Below are positions 1 to 5,527 of a stretch of DNA of 7,294 bases, piece by piece. The translations under genes were made by a program, and so were the position numbers. The stretch lies in assembly GCA_023717585.1 (NCBI GenBank), contig JAMQPJ010000261.1, positions 1-7,294 of the forward strand, written 5' to 3'. Each line of letters begins with the position of its first letter. The first letter of the stretch is position 1. The notes below the pieces were generated by a model. That model was not told the DNA's origin, searched no databases, and worked only from the letters and a program-made list of their open reading frames with translations. This DNA is from Thermoanaerobaculia bacterium (GTDB lineage Bacteria > Acidobacteriota > Thermoanaerobaculia > UBA5066).

Positions 1-555
1 GGCGAGAGCCTGCTCCTCGAGGAACGCGTCGAGGAGGATCCGCGTGCGCCGCACGAGGTCTTCGAGCGTCTTCTCGGGCTCGTGAGGCACGTCGAGGAGC
101 TTTGTCGCGCCCGTCTCGATGTCCGCCAGGACGAGGCGGCCGTGCACGGGGCGCCGCTCGGCGGTCGCGACCGCCTGCAGGTACCAGCGAAGCTGGAGCT
201 GGAAGCGTTCGAGGCGCGGGGATCCCGGCAGCTTCACGAGGTCCTCCGCGAAATGCAGCGACTTGACCTCGTCCACGACGATGCGCCCGTCCTCCTCGAA
301 GCGGCCGTCGAGGCGGCCCTCCAGCACGGCCGTGAAGTCGTCCACGGCGTACGTCAGGCGAATGGCCTTCTCGACCGAATAACCGGGGATCTTCTCGAGG
401 TGCTCGCCGAGCACGCGGCGGTGCACCGCCTGTCCGATCCAGAGGCGCTCGAAACCTTCGCCCCGGTCGAAGCCGGCCCGCCGCGCGACGCCTCCGAGGA
501 GCGCCCCGGGAGAAAGTGCGATCGTCTTCTTCTCGAGGTCGACCGTGAGCGCCAC
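1..555 (-). CDS. PD-(D/E)XK nuclease domain, N-terminal part of a probable Rad3/XPD-like helicase (partial)
   Basis: This 185-residue open frame runs without a stop from a GTG at 555 to the left window edge, so the C-terminal part is missing. It shows the Cas4/RecB-type PD-(D/E)XK nuclease motifs in order: H45 in 'GQAVHRR', D83 in 'EGRLDG', the E96-V-K98 pair in 'VVDEVKS', and the 'QLQLRWY' (Q119...Y125) motif. These are the metal-binding and catalytic positions of the fold, so the domain is probably active on DNA. The block order and the wording around 'LEGRLDG...VDEVKS' resemble the N-terminal domain of bacterial Rad3/XPD (DinG-like) superfamily 2 helicases, in which the nuclease domain precedes the helicase motor; the helicase part itself is not visible. 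A stand-alone Cas4/RecB-like nuclease is the alternative. GTG 555 is the only plausible start: an in-frame stop lies about 60 bases upstream. No Shine-Dalgarno is visible; a -10-like box sits five bases before the GTG. Divergent from dacB. Confidence 0.78.
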   Translation of the reverse strand, partial: MALTVDLEKKTIALSPGALLGGVARRAGFDRGEGFERLWIGQAVHRRVLGEHLEKIPGYSVEKAIRLTYAVDDFTAVLEGRLDGRFEEDGRIVVDEVKSLHFAEDLVKLPGSPRLERFQLQLRWYLQAVATAERRPVHGRLVLADIETGATKLLDVPHEPEKTLEDLVRRTRILLDAFLEEQALA

Positions 556-560
556 AGCCG

Positions 561-566
561 ATTGTA
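561..566 (-). promoter_or_regulatory. -10-like box TACAAT of the nuclease/helicase gene, leaderless layout
   Basis: On the minus strand TACAAT (5/6 match to TATAAT) is followed by CGGCT and then the GTG start at 555. The expected transcription start, about seven bases past the box, falls on the start codon itself. There is no Shine-Dalgarno between box and start and no convincing -35 hexamer 16-18 bases upstream. Read together with the same layout at three other genes here, a leaderless transcript is likely but inferred. Confidence 0.5.
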
Positions 567-600
567 AGGTCGCCCCGTAGCTCCGAACGCGTTGTTCAGC

Positions 601-606
601 TAAAAT
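601..606 (+). promoter_or_regulatory. -10-like box TAAAAT of dacB, leaderless layout
   Basis: TAAAAT is followed by exactly six bases (GCATCG) and the dacB ATG at 613. The predicted transcription start coincides with the A of the ATG. No Shine-Dalgarno is visible. The box lies 34 bases from the opposing TACAAT box at 561-566, so the 57-bp gap 556-612 acts as a compact divergent promoter region. No clear -35 hexamer is seen. Confidence 0.5.
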
Positions 607-612
607 GCATCG

Positions 613-2094
613 ATGTCAGGGGTTTTTCGGCTCTTGGGCGGCGCGGCCGTCGCCTTCGTCCTCACCTGCGCCTCGGCCGCGCAGGCTGCCAGGAAGCCTG
701 CTCCGCCCCCCACCCTCGAGCAGCGGCTGAATTCCCTGTTGCGCAAGGGTCCCGTCCGGCGCTCCGAAATCGGCGTCGTCGTCACGCGGCTCGGCGAGGC
801 CGCGCCCCTCGTCTCCCTGAACCCTTCCCGCCCGCTCATCCTCGCCTCCACGACGAAGCTCTTCACGAGCGCCGCCGCCCTCGACCGGCTCGGGCCCGGC
901 TACAAGTTCAGGACCCGCCTCTACCGCGACGCGGACATCGGGGCGGACGGCGTCCTGCCCGGGCATCTCGTCGTCATGGGGGGCGGCGACCCGGGAGTCT
1001 CCGGCCGCTGGTACGACGACGATCCCCTTGCGGTCTTCCGGCCGTGGGCGGACTCACTCGCGAAGAAGGGCCTGCGCAGCGTGCGGGACGGGCTGCTGCT
1101 CGACGTGTCGTTCTTCGACGACGTCCAGTCGCACCCCGACTGGCCCAGCGAGCAGGAGCAGCGCTGGTACCAGGCGCCGGTTTCGGCGCTTTCCTACAAC
1201 GACAACATCGTGCTCGTGCGCGCATCCGGGGGCCTTCGGCCCGGAAGCCAGGCGCTGCTCGGCTTCGACCCGCTCGGGCCGCCCCTCCTGAACCTCATCT
1301 CGAACGTGGTAACGGCCTCGAAGAAGACGTGGGTCGGAGTGCGCCGCGAGGCCGGCAGCCACACGGTCGTGGCGGCGGGACGCGTGGGCCGGAACCGGAC
1401 GTGGGTCGGCGACGTGACCGTGCCCGACCCGCCGCTCTATTTCGCGGCGGCCCTCGCGCAGGTCCTGCGCGAAGGAGGCATCCGCGTGGACGCCCCGCCG
1501 ACCGTGAAGACGGAGCCGGCCGGGCCGTTTGCATTGACGGGCCGCGTGCTCCTGCACACGCACGAGACGCCCCTCCTGTCCGCGCTCGCGGTGTGCAACA
1601 AGCGCTCGCAGTCCTTCTTCGCCGAGCAGATCCTGAAGACGCTCGGCGCCGAGACGCGGGGCCGTGGCACCTGGGAGAACGGACGGGCCGAGGTCGCGGC
1701 GTTCCTTTCCTCGCTCGGTCTGGACGCCTCGCAGTACCAGCTCGCCGACGGGTCCGGCCGCGCTCATACGAACCGCGCGTCCGCGGCCGCGTACGTGGAT
1801 TTCCTCACGGCGCTCGCGACGCGCTGGAAGCACTTCGAGACCTTCAAGGGGACGATGGCGGTCGCCGGGTCGCAGGATGGAACGCTCCGCCACCGCCTGC
1901 AGGGCGACGCGACGGCCGGGAAGGTGTGGGCGAAGACCGGCTACGTCGACGGCGTCGTGACGCTGTGCGGCTACGTGCAGGCGCAGAGCGGGCAGATGTA
2001 TGCCTTTAGCATCCTCCTGAACGGCGGCGCCCGGGACGTGCGCGGCCACGCCTTCCAGGACCGCTTCGTGACCGAACTGGCGAAGTTCGGCTAG
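613..2094 (+). CDS. dacB: PBP4-type D-alanyl-D-alanine carboxypeptidase/endopeptidase
   Basis: This 493-residue protein is a penicillin-binding protein of the S13 peptidase family (PBP4/DacB), which trims or cleaves D-Ala-containing peptides of peptidoglycan in the periplasm. A signal peptide is clear: hydrophobic core at about 8-18 and an A-Q-A cleavage site near residue 25. The nucleophile motif SxxK is S79-T-T-K82 ('LASTTKLFTSAAALDRLG'), and the third motif KTG is K441-T-G443, after a typical 'GTLRHRL' block (423-429). The conserved 'YNDN' (195-198) and 'ADGSG' (378-382) blocks are also present. The second motif, normally SxN in 'NKxSxNxxAE', reads S332-Q-S334 in 'CNKRSQSFFAEQ', so the asparagine is replaced by serine. 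Length is normal for the family. The start is the ATG at 613; an ATG at 605 is in another frame. It has no Shine-Dalgarno and probably a leaderless mRNA. It converges with the hydrolase gene over a 35-bp gap in which I see no strong terminator. Confidence 0.93.
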   Translation: MSGVFRLLGGAAVAFVLTCASAAQAARKPAPPPTLEQRLNSLLRKGPVRRSEIGVVVTRLGEAAPLVSLNPSRPLILASTTKLFTSAAALDRLGPGYKFRTRLYRDADIGADGVLPGHLVVMGGGDPGVSGRWYDDDPLAVFRPWADSLAKKGLRSVRDGLLLDVSFFDDVQSHPDWPSEQEQRWYQAPVSALSYNDNIVLVRASGGLRPGSQALLGFDPLGPPLLNLISNVVTASKKTWVGVRREAGSHTVVAAGRVGRNRTWVGDVTVPDPPLYFAAALAQVLREGGIRVDAPPTVKTEPAGPFALTGRVLLHTHETPLLSALAVCNKRSQSFFAEQILKTLGAETRGRGTWENGRAEVAAFLSSLGLDASQYQLADGSGRAHTNRASAAAYVDFLTALATRWKHFETFKGTMAVAGSQDGTLRHRLQGDATAGKVWAKTGYVDGVVTLCGYVQAQSGQMYAFSILLNGGARDVRGHAFQDRFVTELAKFG

Positions 2095-2129
2095 CGCGCG
2101 CCGCGGGTTTCATCCGCCTTTCGCGTCCG

Positions 2130-3251
2130 TTACCGCCCCAGCTGAAGGTCGAAGAATCGCGCGATCTCGTCGTTGTACTCCCTGGTCTCCGGTGCCTTGA
2201 TGTCGCGGTTGTACTGGGCGTGGGACTGACCTTCCCACAGTTGAAGCACCGCTTCGACACCGGCCGCGCGCAGCTTGCGATGCACGCGGACGGTATTGGA
2301 CAGGTAGAGGTCGCGCGTGCCGCTCGTCAGGATGGCCGGCGGGAAGCCGTGCATGTCGCCATAGACCGGCGATATCAGCGGATCCTTCAGGTCGTGCCCG
2401 TTCGCGTAGAGGAGCGCGGTCGCGCGTATGAATCCGTCCTGGGTGACGAGGGAGTTGTCGACCATCTCGTTCGTGAACAGGGTGTCGCCGGTCTTGGTCA
2501 GGTCCGCCGTGGGCGTGCCGGGCGCGATCGCGCCCGGCATCGGCAGATGTTCCATCTTCGCGCGCAGCAAGGTCGTGAGTATCAGGCTGCCGCCGGCAGA
2601 GGTGCCGAAGATTCCGACGTTCTTCGCCTTGTTCGTCTTCAGGAGATCGCGATACACGGCGACCGCGTCGTCCAGCGCCGCGGGGTAAGGGAAATCCGGC
2701 GGCATGCGGTAGTCGACCGAGATCACCTTGAAGCCGCCGAAGCCAGCCAGCAGGATCGCCTCCCGCGTTCCCGCCTCTCCCGGGTTATACACGCGGACGC
2801 CGCCGTGCAAGTGCAGGAGCACGCGGTTGCGGTTGCGCGAAGGGACGACCTTGGGGGTGACAAGGAAGGCCTTCACCCCGCCAATGGTCGTGGGCTGAAC
2901 GGTAACGCCGAGTGCCTCGCGGAGTTTCGGCAGCCCCGCCATCACGCCGTGCGCCGCCTCTTGAACTTCCGCCTTCCATTCGTCGGGTGTTTTCGGCACG
3001 TTTCTGTTCCAGTCGAGATCAGGCGGCTGCGCGATGATCGCCTGCATCTCCGGGCTGACGGTGTCGGGCACGGGGATCATGCGCGAGGGCACCTCGCGGG
3101 CGCCCGCCGGGACCGGCGGCGCGGCGGCTTGCTGGCTCTGAGCATTCGCCGACGAGACGGGGTCCTCGCCGCGCATCTTGTTTCCGACTAACGCGAGACC
3201 GGCCGCGATGCCGGCAAAGAGCACAAACCGTCGATGCTCGAGCCGAAGCAT
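2130..3251 (-). CDS. Exported alpha/beta hydrolase, hormone-sensitive-lipase-like esterase
   Basis: The 373-residue product has the alpha/beta-hydrolase fold of the HSL (family IV esterase) type and probably hydrolyses short-chain or hydrophobic esters; the substrate cannot be read from sequence. Visible parts: an N-terminal basic stretch and hydrophobic segment (about residues 9-23, signal peptide or anchor), a low-complexity linker (about 33-50), the oxyanion-hole motif 'HLHGGV' (H149-G-G151; the third glycine of the usual HGGG is valine), nucleophile elbow 'GTSAGG' with S218, acid D314 in 'SGTRDLYLSN', and H344 in 'EGQSHAQY'. The triad is therefore complete. The start at 3251 is preferred over an upstream in-frame ATG at 3320 because a strong Shine-Dalgarno precedes it and the signal sequence begins there. 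Base composition appears somewhat less GC-rich than its neighbours, and the initiation signals differ from them, which hints at acquisition by transfer. It is divergent from the phosphatase gene. Confidence 0.9.
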   Translation of the reverse strand: MLRLEHRRFVLFAGIAAGLALVGNKMRGEDPVSSANAQSQQAAAPPVPAGAREVPSRMIPVPDTVSPEMQAIIAQPPDLDWNRNVPKTPDEWKAEVQEAAHGVMAGLPKLREALGVTVQPTTIGGVKAFLVTPKVVPSRNRNRVLLHLHGGVRVYNPGEAGTREAILLAGFGGFKVISVDYRMPPDFPYPAALDDAVAVYRDLLKTNKAKNVGIFGTSAGGSLILTTLLRAKMEHLPMPGAIAPGTPTADLTKTGDTLFTNEMVDNSLVTQDGFIRATALLYANGHDLKDPLISPVYGDMHGFPPAILTSGTRDLYLSNTVRVHRKLRAAGVEAVLQLWEGQSHAQYNRDIKAPETREYNDEIARFFDLQLGR

Positions 3252-3256
3252 GATTG

Positions 3257-3265
3257 TCCTCCCTT
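3257..3265 (-). promoter_or_regulatory. Strong ribosome binding site of the hydrolase gene
   Basis: On the minus strand AAGGGAGGA precedes the ATG at 3251, with six bases between the GGAGG core and the start codon. This decides the start over the ATG at 3320. It is one of only two good Shine-Dalgarno sequences in the window. Confidence 0.8.
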
Positions 3266-3278
3266 CCAGAAGGGGACG

Positions 3279-3284
3279 ATTATC
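3279..3284 (-). promoter_or_regulatory. Possible -10 box GATAAT of the hydrolase gene
   Basis: GATAAT (5/6 to TATAAT) lies 27 bases upstream of the hydrolase ATG on the minus strand, which would give a leader of about 20 bases carrying the Shine-Dalgarno. No good -35 hexamer is seen. It is supported by position and composition only. Confidence 0.35.
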
Positions 3285-3291
3285 GCGCGGT

Positions 3292-3321
3292 GCGACAGGG
3301 CGAGCAGAGGCCGCGTACACT
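3292..3321 (+). promoter_or_regulatory. Probable promoter of the phosphatase gene, leaderless layout
   Basis: A -10-like TACACT (3316-3321) is followed by six bases and the ATG at 3328. A -35-like GCGACA (3292-3297, 4/6 to TTGACA) lies 18 bases upstream. The predicted transcription start is at the ATG, and there is no Shine-Dalgarno. It faces the hydrolase promoter in the 76-bp gap 3252-3327. Confidence 0.5.
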
Positions 3322-3327
3322 CGCCCG

Positions 3328-4614
3328 ATGGACTATCGCCTCCTCCTGAAGAACGTCGAGAAGACCCTCGAAGCCATCGAAGGCGACGAGGACGTGCTCG
3401 TCACGATCGTGAAGGTGGGGGAGGCGATCGTCCGGAACTTCCGGAGCGAGCTCGGGATCCTGGGCGGGCGGCTCTATGTGCGGCGGGAGAACCAGTACGT
3501 CCTCGAGCGTGGCTTCGGCCGCTCGCGCCGCGTCCCGACCGGCATCTCCGTTTCCGCCGATTACGGCCCCATCAGGCGGGCCGAAGAGGACGGGATGGCG
3601 CTCGCCGATCTCGACGATCCGTCCGTGGACCGGGAGCTCGAGAAGAGCCTCGGCGTCTCGCGCTTCGCCGCCATCTCGTTCGGCGAGGAGCGCTATCTCC
3701 TCTCCTTCGACGTCCATCCGAGGGCGCGTGAAGAGGACCTCCTCCTCGCGCTCGGCATCATCCGGACCGTCGTCGACTCGAAGGTGCGCACGGAGCGCCT
3801 CGAGGGCCTTCTGCAGGACGCCCGGCGCATCCAGCAGTCGATCCTCCCGCGCGCGATTCCGCAGGTGGGCGACTTCGAGCTTTTCGGGCTGTCGGTTCCG
3901 GCCGAGGCGGTCGGCGGGGACTTCTACGATTTCATCCCGCTCGGCGACCTCAGCTTCGGCGCGGCCATCGCGGACGCGTCCGGCCACGGCCTCCTCGCGG
4001 CGCTTCTCGTGCGCGACATCTACGTCGGCCTCCGGATGGGGATCGGGAACGACTTCAAGATCGCGCGCACGATCGAGCGGCTGAACCGCATCCTGAACAA
4101 GAGCCGGCTCACGACGAAGTTCGTCTCCCTCTTCTATGGCGAGTTCGAGACGAACGGCGACGTCGTCTACGTGAACGCCGGGCACCCGTCACCGCTTCAC
4201 CTGCATGCCGCGACCGGCGCGTTCAGCGAGCTCGCGTCGACGGGGATGGTCCTCGGCCCTTCGCCCGACGCCGTCTACAGCCGGCGGGCGGCGCACATGG
4301 AGCCGGGCGACCTGGCCCTCCTGTTCACGGACGGCGTCGTCGAGGCCCACGATTCGAAGGGCCGCGAGTTCGGGATGCCGAGGCTGAAGCGCCTGCTCGT
4401 CGAGGCGCGGCGCGAATCGGCGCGCGAGGTCGTGCAGCGCGTCGTCAACGCGGCGCGCTCCTGGTCGCACGGGGCCCCCGTGGAGGACGACATGACGGCC
4501 GTCGCGATCCGGCGCGCGCCGCAGCGCCCCGGCGACCATCAGCGCCGGTCGGGCGAGCATTCGCGCCTCAGGCCCGAGACGACTCCTCACGGAACCAGGC
4601 CGCGGTCCGGCTGA
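3328..4614 (+). CDS. SpoIIE/RsbU-type PP2C serine phosphatase with N-terminal sensor-like domain
   Basis: The 428-residue protein is a cytoplasmic PPM/PP2C phosphatase of the SpoIIE/RsbU class. Such enzymes usually dephosphorylate an anti-sigma-factor antagonist (RsbV/SpoIIAA type) in partner-switching control. Residues about 15-155 form a GAF-like alpha/beta domain with no recognisable ligand residues. A helical linker 'LLQDARRIQQSILP' (161-174), typical of the class, leads into the catalytic domain (about 180-396). Metal-site motifs are all present: 'AVGGDFYDF' (194-202), 'DASGHG' (216-221), 'NAGHPSPL' (283-290), 'LLFTDGVVEA' (331-340) and 'EDDMTAVAIR' (386-395). The phosphatase is therefore predicted active. 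No kinase or antagonist gene lies in the window, so its partner is unknown. The start at 3328 is chosen because the frame upstream (from 3178) is the opposite-strand shadow of the hydrolase and the promoter box ends six bases earlier. Residues 397-428 are a basic tail with no domain; the last 47 bases overlap the 3' end of the convergent epimerase gene. Confidence 0.9.
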   Translation: MDYRLLLKNVEKTLEAIEGDEDVLVTIVKVGEAIVRNFRSELGILGGRLYVRRENQYVLERGFGRSRRVPTGISVSADYGPIRRAEEDGMALADLDDPSVDRELEKSLGVSRFAAISFGEERYLLSFDVHPRAREEDLLLALGIIRTVVDSKVRTERLEGLLQDARRIQQSILPRAIPQVGDFELFGLSVPAEAVGGDFYDFIPLGDLSFGAAIADASGHGLLAALLVRDIYVGLRMGIGNDFKIARTIERLNRILNKSRLTTKFVSLFYGEFETNGDVVYVNAGHPSPLHLHAATGAFSELASTGMVLGPSPDAVYSRRAAHMEPGDLALLFTDGVVEAHDSKGREFGMPRLKRLLVEARRESAREVVQRVVNAARSWSHGAPVEDDMTAVAIRRAPQRPGDHQRRSGEHSRLRPETTPHGTRPRSG

Positions 4615-5512
4615 GCCCGTCCGGAAGCGCGACGAGACCGGTCAGGCCGAGGACGGCGCGGCTCTTCGTCACGTCGAGCACGCTTCGCTTCTGCTCGCCG
4701 GGCTTCGCCGGCCCGCGCACCGCGGGCCGGGGCGTCCCGCACGCCGCGGCGACGAGCTCGTAGAGACGGTTCACGTTCGTCTCGACGCCGTTTCCGATGT
4801 TGACGACGCCGCCCACCCGGCGAGACACGGCGGCGAGATTGGCGCGCACGACGTCGCCCACGAAGACGAAGTCGCGCGACTGCGTGCCGTCGCCGTTGAT
4901 GAGGCATTCCTCGCCCGCAAGAAGCTTTTTCATCCAGATGCCGACGACGCCGGCCTCGCCCCGCCCGTCCTGGCGCGGGCCGTAGACGTTCGCGTAGCGG
5001 AGGGCCGTCACGAGAAGCGGGGTGCCGTGCGCGAGACCGAAGAGGTACTTCTCGCCAGCCAGCTTCGCGACGCCGTAGGGAGACACCGGATTCGTCGCGT
5101 GGCTCTCGTCGGCGGCGAAGCCCTCGGGGTCGCCGTAAATAGCGCCGCCGCTGGACGCGAAGACGATCTGCGTGACTCCCACCTCGAGCGCGGCCTTTGC
5201 GATGCGGATCGTCCCGAGGACGTTGACCTCCGCGTCGAAGACGGGATCCTCGACCGACTTGCGCACGTCGATCTGCGCGGCGTGGTGGACGATCGTGTCG
5301 ACGTTCTCGGCCCGGAGCAGCCCCGCGATGTCGAATTCCCGGATGTCGCCTTCCACGAAACGGGCGCGGCCGGAGAGGCGCGACGCAAGGCCTGTCGAGA
5401 GGTCGTCGAGGATGACGACCCGCTTGCCGGCGGCCAGGAAGGCGTCTGCGACGTGGGAGCCGATGAACCCGGCCCCGCCGGTGACGAGAACGGAGCGCGC
5501 CTCGGGCATCAT
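4568..5512 (-). CDS. galE: GalE-like NAD-dependent nucleotide-sugar epimerase (UDP-glucose 4-epimerase type)
   Basis: This 314-residue protein is an extended short-chain dehydrogenase/reductase that most likely epimerises C4 of a UDP-hexose, supplying UDP-galactose or UDP-N-acetylgalactosamine for surface polysaccharide. It has the NAD-binding 'TGGAGFIGSH' (11-20), D36-D37 at the end of the second strand, 'HHAAQIDVRKSV' (76-87), 'FASSGGAIYGD' (118-128) carrying the active-site serine, and the catalytic Y146-x-x-x-K150 ('SPYGVAK'). 'LRYANVYGPRQD' (171-182) and 'RDFVFVGDVVRA' (213-224) are typical of the GalE branch common in Thermus and actinobacteria. Another substrate (dTDP-glucose dehydratase or glucuronate epimerase activity) cannot be ruled out. 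Two adjacent ATGs (5512 and 5509) are both possible starts. No Shine-Dalgarno is seen, and a TATTCT box lies seven bases before the first ATG. The gene is divergent from the glycosylase with only 15 bp between starts, and its 3' end overlaps the phosphatase gene by 47 bases. Confidence 0.88.
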   Translation of the reverse strand: MMPEARSVLVTGGAGFIGSHVADAFLAAGKRVVILDDLSTGLASRLSGRARFVEGDIREFDIAGLLRAENVDTIVHHAAQIDVRKSVEDPVFDAEVNVLGTIRIAKAALEVGVTQIVFASSGGAIYGDPEGFAADESHATNPVSPYGVAKLAGEKYLFGLAHGTPLLVTALRYANVYGPRQDGRGEAGVVGIWMKKLLAGEECLINGDGTQSRDFVFVGDVVRANLAAVSRRVGGVVNIGNGVETNVNRLYELVAAACGTPRPAVRGPAKPGEQKRSVLDVTKSRAVLGLTGLVALPDGLSRTAAWFREESSRA

Positions 5513-5515
5513 GCC

Positions 5516-5521
5516 GGGGAG
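5516..5521 (+). promoter_or_regulatory. Ribosome binding site of the DNA glycosylase gene
   Basis: GGGGAG is followed by six bases and the GTG at 5528. It supports GTG 5528 as the start; there is no suitable ATG nearby in that frame. Its mRNA must begin inside the epimerase gene, whose start codon is at 5512. Confidence 0.65.
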
Positions 5522-5525
5522 AATA
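5520..5525 (-). promoter_or_regulatory. -10-like box TATTCT of the epimerase gene, leaderless layout
   Basis: On the minus strand TATTCT (4/6 to TATAAT) is followed by CCCCGGC and the ATG at 5512. The predicted transcription start lies on or one base before the start codon. No Shine-Dalgarno or -35 hexamer is evident. The box shares bases with the glycosylase Shine-Dalgarno on the other strand. Confidence 0.4.
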
Positions 5526-5527
5526 GC

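Noticed and set aside
82..567. Plus-strand open frame of 161 codons
   Set aside because: It is the antisense shadow of the minus-strand nuclease domain, whose frame carries ordered family motifs; the plus translation shows no recognisable domain.
661..672. Lipoprotein signal (Cys19) in dacB
   Set aside because: The residues before Cys19 (V-L-T) do not fit a lipobox, and a standard A-Q-A cleavage site follows at residue 25.
1054..2049. Long minus-strand open frame opposite dacB
   Set aside because: Arg/Ala/His-rich translation without domains, typical of a shadow in GC-rich DNA; dacB on the other strand has all family blocks.
2095..2129. Bidirectional terminator between dacB and the hydrolase
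   Set aside because: Only a five-pair GCGGG/TCCGC stem with a G-T pair and no T-run; too weak to call.
3178..3327. Fifty extra N-terminal codons of the phosphatase
   Set aside because: They overlap the oppositely oriented hydrolase start and its promoter, look like shadow sequence, and lie upstream of the promoter box at 3316-3321.
5027..5527. Upstream extension of the glycosylase frame to an ATG at 5027
   Set aside because: It is antisense to the epimerase; the family's N-terminus begins close to the GTG at 5528, which has a Shine-Dalgarno.
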